From contig OX485803.1 in NCBI GenBank assembly GCA_950295325.1, forward strand, positions 56,807,554-56,871,553: a stretch of 64,000 nucleotides of DNA. Direction: 5' to 3'. The stretch comes from Polytrichum commune. Taxonomy: Eukaryota > Streptophyta > Polytrichopsida > Polytrichales > Polytrichaceae. The notes under the pieces were generated by a model, which was given only the letters and a program-made list of their open reading frames with translations, was not told the DNA's origin and made no database searches. A program made the position numbers and the translations under genes. This document shows positions 36,480 to 48,989 of the stretch, piece after piece (the first letter of the stretch is position 1; each line of letters opens with the position of its first letter).

Positions 36480-37130
36480 TTTTAACTTCAAATGCATTTT
36501 ATGGCACAATTTTAATGTAAGGTACCAAATGAGTGCATTATGGGATAACAACTAACCTTTCCTTCCAAATTATGACCAGTAAATGACCATAGCTTGTGGA
36601 AGGCGTCAAAGGCTACGACAAAGGTGTGTGATGTTACTTGTATGACAAAGTGCCTTGAATGTTGACATCTTCACATGGGTGACTAAGGCTTGTTTATGAC
36701 AATGAGGGACAACCTTTCGTTTCTAATGTCAGTCCTCACATGCATTTTGCCTCCCTTGGCGCATCCATTTCATGAAAGTGTCTTAGGTAAGGACAAGGGT
36801 CCCCAAGGCTTGAGGTGATTGCCATGACAACATGCCTTGCTTGTTACGATAACCACTGTAAATTAACGTTGAAGAATTTTGTGAGTAACTCCAAAGGACA
36901 TGTTCAAATTCACCGGTCACCACATTCACCAAGGACCTATGGAATGGGGTAGTGGTAAGTCACAATAAACTAGAACTAAATACTATATCAAGGTGTGTAG
37001 TTCTTTGTTCACTCTGTTGTATTTGTTGACACATTTTGTCATGTAGTTTAATTTTTAAATTACATAAACATAAATATATGTTTATCATTTAAATATCCCA
37101 AGTATAATTTATTGTGTTGTATATACTACC
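36480..37130 (+). repeat. Module E, copy 3
   Basis: Third direct copy, with the GGAAGGCGTCAAAGGCTACG word nearly identical to copy 2. Confidence 0.7.
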
Positions 37131-39300
37131 TACTTTCATATGTCAAACATGTGTCCTTCATTTAGTAACATATCATTAATCATAAACTTATGAAATCAAA
37201 TTTTGATTAAATTCAGTCATATGTAAAAGTGCATTGTTAATACTGCATTTGCCTTACAATTGGGCACATTATGTTATGTTGCATAAATGTTGACCTTGTG
37301 AACAATTAAATTGTTTGGGGAGATTTAATTGGTTGTGTTTGGGCATCAATGAAGTCTACGTGTATGTGCCCCTCGACGTCGGCATTATGATAGTGAGGTT
37401 GAGGGGAGAACGCTCTTTGGTGGGTTCTCAAGGTAGTGGCTTTTGTTCATAAGGGTTCATGTGGGGTCAATCATTTCTTAGGTTAAGGAAAGCATTTGCA
37501 AACATTGGGTTATTTCAAAGGGTTTTTGTAGTTTCTCATGGTGAGTGCTTATGTTTGTGACGGTACACTTTCAAGGGTTGATGTGATTGCATTGGTCAAA
37601 CTTCTCTTTTACAATAAATTTGTTTGCCTTCTTCCTTACGTTACTGATAACTGGGTTGGTTACTAAGGAGGTGAACACACGTGTTTGTTTGTTTGTTTGT
37701 TTGTTTTGGGTGGCATAGTATGGAAAAACAACAACACACAATTAGGATAATTAATAACCATGTCCACAAAACATTTGCAAGAAAATCAAGAATATACTTA
37801 CAAATGTAGAGATTACACATAGCTTCCAATATATATGAATTGATCCAAGTATATCCATCCAGTCAAGGCTAGAATGGACTAAACTTTCATTGTTCCCGCT
37901 TGGATGATGGGCTTGTTTTTTTTTTATTTTTAAAACAAACATCAAATCATACCCAAATTATACATACACACCTTACCATCAACAATATTCCTCCCATTAT
38001 ACATACGGTGTACGTGACCTCTTCAATAAGAAAGAAACCCCTTCGTGCAACCACATAGGCAGGCAATGCAACATAGAGTGCACTCCCAGGAAGATTTTCA
38101 AATGATAAAGATGGTATTTTCACATTTCATGCATTTCCCCAACCCGAATTAAAAAACTTGTCAACAATGTTTCCCTTACAAAATAGTGAACCACAACCTC
38201 CACACCTTCAATTATTATATTGAAGTAATATACTTGGTTATGACTTACTTCGATCACGTGGGTTCTTGACGATTGGGGTGAGAGTGAATATCCTTTGAAG
38301 TTATCTACAAATCTTTCAACATCAAGAGCATTCTAACATTGAAGGATGTTCTCATAGCAATCACATGAAGCCTTCATTATAGCCATTTGGTAGAAACATG
38401 CTTGTTTAAGGCACTAATGCTTTACGTGACCAAAATAGATTGTGATTTTTTTATTTTGAATTCTAGATACTTAATAAAGTTCACAAAAAGGTAAATGCAA
38501 GCATCAACATTCCTCAATTTTTGTAGAACATGCTATACACACATACAACTCTTTCATAAATTAAGAGAGAAATATATACAAGTGTATATAGTTTATATTG
38601 AAAACAAGTGTATACGTACTAACATCAAGCTAGAAAATGGATGCTTTTTATTGATTGGCAAGAAACATTATAGAAATTTTGGATCTACCATAGCCTACTT
38701 AAATTGCAAAACATCTGATTATATATAATATAGCATAAGGGGAAAACCCGCACTTTAGGTTTGAGGTAGAAAGAAATTAGTATGACAAAAATAATAGAGG
38801 ATTTTTTTGAAAATAAAATGAATATATTCACATATAATACATGCTAAATGGATAAAATTTGAACAACTAGTTTATGATGTGTACACTCTTCTTTCACCAA
38901 TATATAGTAACCTGGATATACGCCATGCCATATTGGAGTCTTACGTTTGCCTTCGTATAGAACGAGTAAATTAATATTGTATAAGTGATATAGCATCATT
39001 TGAAATAGTCTAGGTTTTCTATTATAATTACTTATAGGGTGTTGAATATTTGGTTTTTTTTAAAAAAAAAATTACTTAAAGGGTTCCCTAAAATTCAATG
39101 AAGGATGTAAATAGTCCCCATAAAAGTACCCTTTGTACGCATGTGGTTACATAACACATGAGGGAGTGACCCCCCCCCCCAAACTCATATATTTAGACTA
39201 AGTTTTTCAATGTAATGTAATAAATTCCTCCACTATTTAAACCAATTACATAGAATCTTAGGGCTCACAATCTGTGTGAAAGGTTTGGGAATGTTGCTCT
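37130..39300. other. Spacer sequence with a fragment related to 4.3-4.5 kb
   Basis: About 37,795-37,915 resembles 4,340-4,540 in direct orientation (ATTACACATAGCTTCCAATA, then GTCAAGGCTAGAA, then CTTGGATGATGGGC). Five GTTT units lie at about 37,681-37,707 and 10 C at about 39,170-39,180. No gene was recognised. Confidence 0.45.
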
Positions 39301-39305
39301 TCTAA

Positions 39306-39900
39306 GGGCTGGTTTACATCATGAACCATGAAGTCGGACCATGGAAGATGGTCTTTTATCATGGTCCAATTTCCATGGTCCGATTTCTCTAAAAATCAAT
39401 TTACAAAACCTTTGGGCCCCTCACTAGGTGTAAGCCGAATGTGGATCAAGAAGAATGACCATGCACCAAAAAGTGAATGTGTTGATTTTTTTAATATATG
39501 TCCAAAAATGGCAGTTTTGAAAACTTCAAATTCAACCATTCTTTTGTATTCTTTTGCCTTCATCTTCTCTTCCCCAAAAAAAATTAATTAAAATTCACTA
39601 TAACATTATTTTTTTGCTATGGGCTCTTAGTTTTTTTAATTCAAATTCAATCATTCTTATACTTCTTTGCCATACTTATTTCTACCAGAGCACCTCTTAT
39701 GTCTCTCCAACAACAAAACTCATTGGATCATGTCAGTGGATAATGCATGCCTTAAAATATGTCTTTTGGGGACCTCAAACTCCATGATCACTCCGACATT
39801 TGTTCCTTGGTGTAAACCAAAGTGGACCGGGACAAGTTCAACAACCAATCACATATTTTAAAGGGCCTTAGGATGCCTTCATGGTCCATTTATTACATAC
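39306..39900. mobile_element. Decayed relative of the 1.13-kb element
   Basis: GGGCTGGTTTACATCATGAACCATGAAGT matches the end of the element at 19,260 in broken form. The interior runs in the opposite orientation: 39,420-39,530 matches 20,155-20,270 reversed, and 39,770-39,860 matches 19,310-19,450 reversed. It is shorter (about 0.6 kb), and the right end is hard to place because its last about 30 bases are diverged. Confidence 0.6.
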
Positions 39901-39909
39901 ATTACAAAG

Positions 39910-40110
39910 GTTAGTATAAATACACAAGTCCATTCTCTAGCATCCTGTTAGTACTTATATACATGTTTATCTTTATAACTTCTCATATATAGGGGGTTTA
40001 ATTTCATAGTGACCCATGCGCATCATACAAGTTTCCAATGAAGAATCCACCCCTAGGTGACCACAAAAGCACACACACCTTAATGTAATTTTGTATGTAC
40101 TCGTAAAATA
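39910..40110 (+). repeat. Module F, copy 2
   Basis: Direct diverged copy of 35,830-36,080. Confidence 0.6.
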
Positions 40111-40277
40111 ATGAAACCATAAGAATATTCCCTTCTCTACAAGGTAAACATCTCAAGCAGGTTTGGAGAAGTTGGCATGCACCTATTTCCCCTGAAGGAA
40201 ATCTTGAGACTTTCATTCTTGCATCAAAAGTCCTTGCGAACCTTGGTGTTAAACAATGCATTGACCTCATTGATTGA
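40107..40277 (+). other. Exon-like open stretch of unknown identity
   Basis: A plus-strand frame without ATG includes LKQVWRSWHAPISPEGN and ends LGVKQCIDLID before a stop. The amino-acid mix looks more protein-like than nearby frames, but no family was recognised and no splice structure was established. It could be chance. Confidence 0.2.
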
Positions 40278-40279
40278 GC

Positions 40280-41560
40280 ATATGATGAGAGTGACAAGAT
40301 TACCAAACAATTGGCTACAATAATTGGTCATTCCATGCATCAAATAATTTGGAACTTATATACGTACTTCTAGATCTCAAGGGGCACATGAGATACAAAG
40401 AAATGCCTTCAAGTACCTACGTTGTGAATACCATCCCGTTATGATTGTATACATAAGCAACATGCAAGTTAAGTAATGCTTGAATGGTCTTTGACGTCGG
40501 AATCAATGATAATTTCTTATTATATGAGAAATAACTTGTTTGAATGGAATGGTTTAAAGTAACAACTTTCCAACTTTTAAAGTTGCATTTGTGATTTGTT
40601 GTGTGTTGTCTACGCTTGTTCAAGGTGTTTATATTTGAAAGGAGGATAATTTTTTCAAGATCCTTTTAATTTTCTTGAAACTGATTCGTGATAACACATA
40701 TTAGAATTCAACCAGCTCAAAGATGTAGCAAAACCATAATTCATGATAATGGCCTTATCAAGTCATTCAATTTATTTTCAAATACATGAAACTAACAACT
40801 CACCAATATACTTTGAGGCACTCAATATCAATCTCTCCCTTCAATATGACACGTTTGTTTGCGCAAGAAAGCATAACATTATTTGAATGTTGTATTTTGC
40901 ATAATATGACATTTTGGCCTCAAATGCGGTACTAGAGAGAGATTCTCAAGAAAATGACCTATGTCAATGGAAAATGTCACAATGAAGATACACAAGTATG
41001 AAAGAACATTTTTTTGGAAGAAATATGCTCACAACGTCACACGATATGGAGTTTTAAAATTAAAAAAAATAAAAAAATAAAAAAAATATTGCCCCACGGT
41101 GATGTCTCCATCACGCCACACACTACGAAAGTAAGAATATACTATCTTTTGATGACGTTGGAATTGATAATTTGTTCAATTCATTCATGAAAGACTACAT
41201 GTTCGTCACACCTACAACTGGAAACTCCAAAGGACACTCCATTGTGGAACCAAAATATCGAATCAAGAACTTCAAAATCCTAGCCAACACATCCAACAAT
41301 CCCTAAACCCTTCAACCTCCACCCTTGAAACCCAAAGACTCAAAAAATGCAACATCCATTTGAAACCAAGGTCCAGAAGAATCAACTTGGGTTCATTCAA
41401 GTTAGCCCATCGAGGAATTCACCAAGATTCCAAGGCATATCCTCAGCGTGGGTCCCACCGCATGCGCACATCCGTTACCTCTATTATCATACGACAAATC
41501 GGACCTAAAAAAATGACGTGTCTCAAGCACTGTGGTTGGAATCTCGGGGTCGATTAACAC
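40280..41560. other. Inner spacer edge, nothing identified
   Basis: AT-rich with an A-rich stretch at about 41,055-41,090. Short frames only; the right-arm match begins weakly at about 41,560. Confidence 0.5.
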
Positions 41561-43230
41561 TAGGAAATTTGGTCGCCTAGTGATTCTTAATCCAGCCGAT
41601 TACATGTTGACGTCTTCCGGTTTTGCTTCATTAATTTGAGGTATATTCCTTCCATTTGTGCAAAAGAAAAAGAAAAACTTACATTGACACCTAGTGGATG
41701 TGGCATTTTTAGGATTGTAAATTATTTATTGTGGCCATTCACAAAAAAATGTCGTTGACACTAATCACCATAAATAGTATATTCTCAAAGATCAATTTCA
41801 CCATTCAAATGAAATTTAACCATTCACCACACTATTACCTCCTGATCACCTTGAAAGCTAATTTTGCCATCCTTTACTCGTGACGTGCAAATTGTTGTGG
41901 TACTCAAGTCTTTGATGGCTTTCTAGTGGCCACTTAGAACTCATTTCCCATTTTGCACAAGAGCTTGGAAAACTAAATTAAACAAAAGATGGATAAAATG
42001 AGTTGCTAATGCCTACTAACACATGCATGCCAAGCTTTGCTTGTATTATTGAAGTAGTATCGTACATCCCAAGGGACATCACACTCTTAAAAAGTAATAA
42101 GGAACATCAATGTTAGTACACTGACGTGTGATGTCCGTTCACCACGTTTTGTGGCTACCCATGTTTGTAACATCACACTCTGCACGTTGTCTTCTCTTTT
42201 AAAGTTGATGGTGTCTCCAAACCGATTGCCGTGTTGGAAGCCACCACAATTGTTTGGTTTCTATTCTTCGTTGTGTTGGAGGAAAATACATTGCATCCGC
42301 CAACTTTGCGTTGCAAGGATGTGGATGAGTTGTCCATCAATTTCAATGCTAGTGACTTGATACACTTTTATTGGCCCAACAAAGCCTCCTCAGCTACGAA
42401 ACATTGTTTACTAAGTGGTTCATGGTTCATTTTTTGGGTGGGAAACCAAACTATGGTATGATAAGTACACCTATAATCAAATTTCTTAAGCATTGGCCTA
42501 CATGCACATAAATTGTATCACTAATTGGGCTTTATTATTGCTGGTTGGTTGAAAGACAATTCAACACATCTAAGTACACTTAATATGAAATTCAGTGTCA
42601 TATGGCATTTAACATCACTGAGGTAACTTTTTTAGTAACACCATTCTATGAATAAGTTTACAAATATTGTCATCCCAACTTACTTTTAGTTTATCTAGAT
42701 GCCAATTATTGAAACAAACTTTGGGATGATTTGCATTTGAACAAATCTGTTATGAAATATTGCCATGGATGATTCAAAATTTGGATGAAAAATTAGTTAA
42801 TTGGTAACAAAATTATGGCAAAAATTTATTGATAATAATATATTTGTTGACAGGTGTGTCCAAAATTGGTCCCATGCTTCCATGTTGTGTACCAAACTTT
42901 GAGGAGCCTTATCCCAACGTTGGTCTTTCTTTTCTTTGAGTTGTAGAATATATGTTTCAACACCAATCCTAAATGACGGTTTTGTAAAGCTCAAAATCTC
43001 CCCTTAGTCTTAGAATTGAAAATTGACCTCCCTACTCCTACCCAAAGAATGACCCAACGGACTTGAAATGTAGAAGGGACATATTTTCTGTGGATAGATA
43101 AAGAGCTATATTTGTTTATGCCTCATCATGAATTCATAGGGTGCCATAATTCTGATGAAGTTGGGATTGAATTCGATAAAGATTTCATGGGTGGTTAAAA
43201 TAAGGCTCCATGTTTCACGGGTTTCTAAGA

Positions 43231-43347
43231 GTTAGTTTCCATGTAGGCCACTTGCCCACCAAATTGTAGTGGAAATGTAGATGCCATAAGGTGGAATCTA
43301 CATTTTCACTCGAATTTGGTGGCGAAGTGGCCTACATGGAAACTAAC
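43231..43347. mobile_element. Foldback MITE (right arm)
   Basis: 117 bp, GTTAGTTTCCATGTAGGCCA at one end and its reverse complement at the other; cleaner ends than the left copy. Confidence 0.8.
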
Positions 43348-45736
43348 CATAAATATGAAGCAATCGGTTATAGGCTTCTCTACTCTTTAATAGGATGAGG
43401 TAGAATTGGAAGCCTAAAAGCTCCTAGTCGCTGGTATAATTAAAGTATTTTAAACATCTAGAATTTTCTGGGGTCTTTTGAAAAGATTGAAGTATTTAAG
43501 ACTTTCCTCCACAAGCTCACTCATAGAGCACCCAATACTCATTCTAGACACCTTAGAATGGGGTAAACATTCACAATATAGTAGATGGATCTTAAGTGGC
43601 TCGTTTTCTTAATCGGACCCCTAGAATTGATTAGGAAGTGGTTCAGTGAGGATCCGAGAGTAGGATCATTAAGACACATGTTTAAAAGAGATTAAACTAT
43701 GTCTTGAAATATTGATAACAACTCCACACTCAATAGTGAACACAATTGCGAAGACCTGCATATTTAATTAAAAATTCAACAAACATGCACTTCCAATAAC
43801 CATAACTAAATCAAGGGAGGTCCGATTATCAATTGTAGATGTGCTAATTAATGCAACACAAACTTTTGTTGTGTAAATCTAATTGGTTGAAGTTGGAGAA
43901 CATGAAAAACAATCAATTAACACCCACAAACCTTATCTACCAACAGGGAAGGTGAATACATTGAACACTAGATATAGAGCCCGGAATTTGTCTTTTTAGA
44001 TAAATCAAAACCCACATGTATAAGGTATAGAACACAACTGATTATGTTGTGTATGCATATTAGTGTCAATTATACAACTAATAAAATAGAATAAAAAATT
44101 GTTGGTGATACTTTGATGATAGTTGTGGCATTTTCGATTCAAGCATGGCACCTCATATTGACACCCTCCCGATTGTTGCCATGTGGCACACAACGATATT
44201 GTTCATGTGGACACATAAGGTAGATGTGTCCTAAATGGTTACTCTTGCCAACTAGCCTTCTTCCTCCGAGGATATGTAGCAGTACAAGATAATTAGCAAA
44301 TCTACATTGAGGCCATAGCCAAATTCTTCATAATTTTGGAACCCATATGAGTGTCTTATACATCATCAAACTGAAGATTCTTGTGTCCATTAAATGGTCA
44401 TATAGGTCCCTCCAATTACGTTCATATTATCTTTTTAGCATGCGGTCCACTGTCTTTTAAAGACATGTCTCTTTGATATATGTTGTTGGAGTCATGCCAA
44501 GCTATATAAACCTACAATAAATGTATTGAACATATAACATAAACATGCAATTGCTTATATGATAGTGCAAGGGATTTGCTTGCCAAACCTTATGACATAA
44601 ACATATGAGTTAATGTGGGGTGTGCAAATCTAGATATGATATCAAATTATCTAGAAATATAATGTAGAAGCATTTTCTGAAATAATCCTAGGATGGGTTG
44701 TCATAGACCACATGTCTAGGCTATAAAATTAAGATTCTTGACTCATATCATAATTTGAAGGGATAAGTGGACTTTTACACTGATCAATTGTGTAGAACTT
44801 TGACAAAGTTGTCATTAAATTGTCATCCACCCTACTTTGGATTCTCCAAAACCTATACATGCTCTAGAGACCCCCCGAATGTCAGTCTATTCCAAGTTTG
44901 AAACATAGCCAATAAAGACAACCTCCCAAGTGCACGAAGTTGGGTTCACATGAAACACCCCATGACCAACGTTTTAAGGTTTTAGGACGTTTGAAGTGTC
45001 ATTTCTTTTACAACTGACATGCCTAGCCCAATGAACGGGGAGAACCAACCGCTCTTTACAGATGAGCTGGTTGAGGTTTAAGACTTCAGGGAAACCACCA
45101 ATCACTTTAGAGAATGTACGTCAAATTCACAAAAAAAAAATCCCAAAGGATGCAAACATGTAACCAGTTGGACTTGGAACACTACGATCTCGACCCATTA
45201 TTCCCAAAAATCTCCCCGCAAACTGGCCCAACCCACAGCTGTAATAATTCATTAGGAAAGAACCCAATCTTAGCGACATCAGTGGCTCAATTACATTATA
45301 ACCAGTAAGCAAATTTCAATATAATTGGAAGCAATAGAGGCCCCTTTGCAGGTTATAATATAATGGATTGTGATGGATGGGTTTACGTAGACACCACGAA
45401 TCCCTAGCCATGTGTGAATGCCTTTTAGTATTTTACATGTACTCAATTGCTAAGTATTGTTCGATGCATTTCTTCTAACCGTTTTTTGAACACTTGGCCA
45501 TGTACAACTTTTTCTCAATATTAGGCAAGCTCGTCCTATATTCATCTTCATACAATCTCAGAAAAACACACCCAATAAGATCCCCAAATCTCCCACAACT
45601 GAAGAAACAGTCGATTTACACCTACTCTGACCCGTCGTGAGGTATTGCACATGTGTACGTTGCAATAATTGTCCGGGCCGATGTCTCCATTGCTGCTCAC
45701 ACAGTTCCATCCGTCAATGGAAGGGCCATATTCTTT

Positions 45737-46630
45737 TTAAGAGCTCGGCATATTGTTCATTGTATCTCTGATTTGTGTGGCAAGTTGCCAACTTGTGTAA
45801 GTTAGTTGAGTGTTGCAAGTGCAGCTCTTTGAATTTGCTCCGTCTGTGAAGGTACAGCATCCCTTGGAAGGAAACTTGACGTTGGGAAGCAGCACTTCTT
45901 GAAAGGCTCTAATGATGAGAGTTGGCAGAGCTTTTCGGGAAATGCTCTCACTACGGTTGCCATGTGGCACATGATGGCTGTTGGAATCCCAGCAAAACCT
46001 CCATCGTCAAGGTTAACTTCAAATTCTTTGAAGCCTGCCCATCTTGAAGCTGATCGGCCCATGTTATGCACAGGGAGAATCTGTAGTGCCCGTCCTCGAT
46101 AAACAGTTACCAAAAGCTTGAAATCAAACAAGGATAGCCAATTTCAATTTCATATGTTAGGTGCCTGTCAAACGATCTCAAGGCTTTGGGAAACTGTCTA
46201 TCGTGGTCAGCCACAACATTCTCATCTGTTGTTCATCAACGACCCAATTTACCAGTTACTTGTCTTCGAGCTACGTTCCAAGAGACGGTGAAGGTTAGTT
46301 AACATCAATATTACTAACCCTACCAGTGTTGAGGTGGATTGCCCAATGTTATGGACAGGAAGAACCTGTTTGGCATGCTGTGATTTCATCTTTTCAAATG
46401 CTTGGAATCCATCCAAGATAGCCGACCTCGATTTCATATGTGAGGTGTCAAACGATCGATCGATCGATTTCAAGCGTTTGAGAAAATGAGGTCACGGCAT
46501 ATCATGACATTTCCATTTGTTGTTCCTCGTCAGTGGCTCTTGTTTTGCAGGTCGGCCTTGAGAGCTACCTTCCAGGAGATGGTGAAGATTAACATGAATA
46601 CTAGCCCTGCCAATGTGAAGGTGAATGAGT
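45737..46630 (+). pseudogene. Exon-like duplicated unit of unknown identity (right arm)
   Basis: Mirror of 12,830-13,745 with scattered substitutions and the same two-unit layout. Frames of 67-109 codons persist on both strands, but the arms are too similar here to test for selection by eye. Confidence 0.35.
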
Positions 46631-48854
46631 ACTAAATCTTAGAGGATGAAGGCCACGGCAATCTAGCTTCCTTAGTTACTCATGAAAGCACTCTTAGTTG
46701 AGTGTAGTTCCATTTTACTAGCTTTATGGATTTAAAGCAGGTGTGCAAGTCTCAGGGGTCCTATCCCTAAAGCTCTATGGTGAGACTATGTAGCACTGGT
46801 AGTCTCTTGACACATGTTGCATCATGATTTTTCAATATGAATCAAATCTGGACAAGTAGTTTTGGTTCTTAACGTTCAAATGATAATCTAAAGCAAGGCT
46901 TCCAGTGCCCCATCCACCTGTGGTTGTTGATGACATTTTCAGTTAGGCAAGCATGTTCATCGGATTTGAGCTGCAAACATCTCTGGAGGCATTTGAGTGG
47001 ACACAAAATGTTTGTTCGCTTAATATCTGGATAGGCCTTATTAGATGCTAATTTCGATGGTCAGTTGGTGAAATGGCCCAAGTGCTCTTTGCATGTTAGT
47101 AACCCTCCTTCAGTAGAAAGATGGACCGCGTGAAGCAATGAACGGCAAGAACAGACAGATACATTTAATATGATATTTAGAGTAGTTACAAATGAACCAG
47201 TTGATCTATTTCTAAAACTTCAGAAAAACCACCAATCTATTGAGAGGAATCTATGGAATACGCAAAAAAATTAATAAAGGAAACCCGAACTATCACAGGA
47301 TGGAACCGGTTGGACATGGAAATACTAAGATTTTGACCAGCTATGGCCAAAAATCTCCCGGGACACTAGTGTGACATCTGCAAATCACAGCCGGTTAAGT
47401 TACTTGGCGAAGGGGAAGAAGTGCAACTCTGGTTTGTCAAGGCTTCAAGCTTCGGACAGTGAGGCCGCACTCTGCTGCATAACTTCCTCATTTTGTTGCA
47501 CAGTTTTCATGAAACCCTAATTTCTTCTGGAGAAGCCACAGCTTACCAACTGCAGTTCTAACGTGTGAAGAGGAAAGAGCAAACTATCACATGCAAGCAT
47601 TCCCCTTATCTCATCCAACATAAAAACTTGAACCTCTTTAAGCTTGTGCTGATTTATCTCAAACAACCTCGACCAAATAATTTAATTTGGGGTCTTTGTT
47701 GAAGCTAATGCATGTGCCATATCAAATTAAAATGAAGTGACCTTAGGGTTCATATTAAATCACAGCTTTTATGTTGGATGAATGAGAGGAGAGTTCATGT
47801 GTGATGATTCCCTCTTGTTGTCTGGAATAGGAAATGATGATCAACTTGTCATATCATGGATGAATATGCACGTACGTGAACGAGGATGTGTACTTTTAAG
47901 CATAATCTTCTCTATTAAGAGGGATGTCATTGGCTACACCACTCCTAAAGTATTTGCCACTTGGGGTCCTATGTCATATATAAGTTTAACTAGTGCCTAT
48001 TTACATAATTATAGGAAAAAGGGTTGACTGAAGTGCATGAGATTGGGGCCATTCACAAATATTTGCAAAGGCACATATTGAATAGTCTTAATTAATCCAA
48101 GCAAGGACCCGAATTGTATCAACCCCCCCCCCCCCCCCCCGCACCCCTCCCCTTCCTGCACAAAAGAGAAAAAGAAAATTTGCATTATATTGAAGTACAT
48201 AATATATTGATGGCACCAAAAGTTTCCTTTTTGAAATACCATTTTATCATGCTTGTTCATTACACTTGCCACCTACTTTGTCCAATTCAAAGGGGGTGAT
48301 TGCATCACTTTGACGCCATACATATCTCATTCACCTTTGAGTTCTTATTTGAAAATATGGTAAATTTCAGTAATTTTATATTGAAGTTTATAAAATATAA
48401 CATCTTTCATCGTCGGTAATGAAATTGAATTGTAGAAATGAAATGTTTTGATATGGTTCATTTTGAACATTTTCCTATTTTGCACATTATGACACAGATC
48501 AAAAATTGTCACTTACCTTGTATTGGAACCAATACATAGATTACACAATTGCCCGCATGTTTCCAATTAGTGACACAACAAATAATATGCAAAACCTAAG
48601 TGAGAAGAAAGTTCAAAAGTTGTATCAAACTCAACATCTCAGTGGAATCTAATAAAAATACACATCTTGGTTATGATTATAAGATTATTGAGCATATTAG
48701 GCTGGTAGAAATTAGATTTTTTTATATACTTCAATGTCTTTTCTAATGACCTAATATATGATATATTAAATCCAATACAATGACCTTATATCGACAACTA
48801 ATACCAAACTGACATCTAGTATATGGGGCATGTTCTAGGGTTGTAGACGATTTA

Positions 48855-48978
48855 AACACCATATTCAAAATTTTGGGAGATTTCCAGTCTCCCAATTTGA
48901 TGACAGTTTAGGTGGAGTCGACCTAAACTGTATTTTCCCAAAATCATGGAATTTTCCCAAAATTTCGAATATGGTGTT
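48855..48978. mobile_element. 124-bp palindromic MITE, right arm only
   Basis: The left end reads AACACCATATTCAAAATTTT and the right end is its near-perfect reverse complement. Flanks are TTTA on both sides (48,851-48,854 and 48,979-48,982), though A/T runs leave the exact duplication between 2 and 4 bp. The left arm at about 10,612 reads through with a single TTTA equivalent, so this insertion followed the arm duplication. The class is not assigned. Confidence 0.8.
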
Positions 48979-48989
48979 TTTACTGTTTG

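Larger units (their letters stand above)
20732..41656. other. Spacer between the inverted arms
   Basis: About 20.9 kb that is not mirrored as a block. It contains a PIF/Harbinger transposon, a Stowaway MITE, three direct copies of module E, a direct copy of module D with a small inverted fragment beside it, and copies of other arm modules (31.5 kb and 37.8 kb). Open frames are short and mostly in repeats. Confidence 0.85.
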
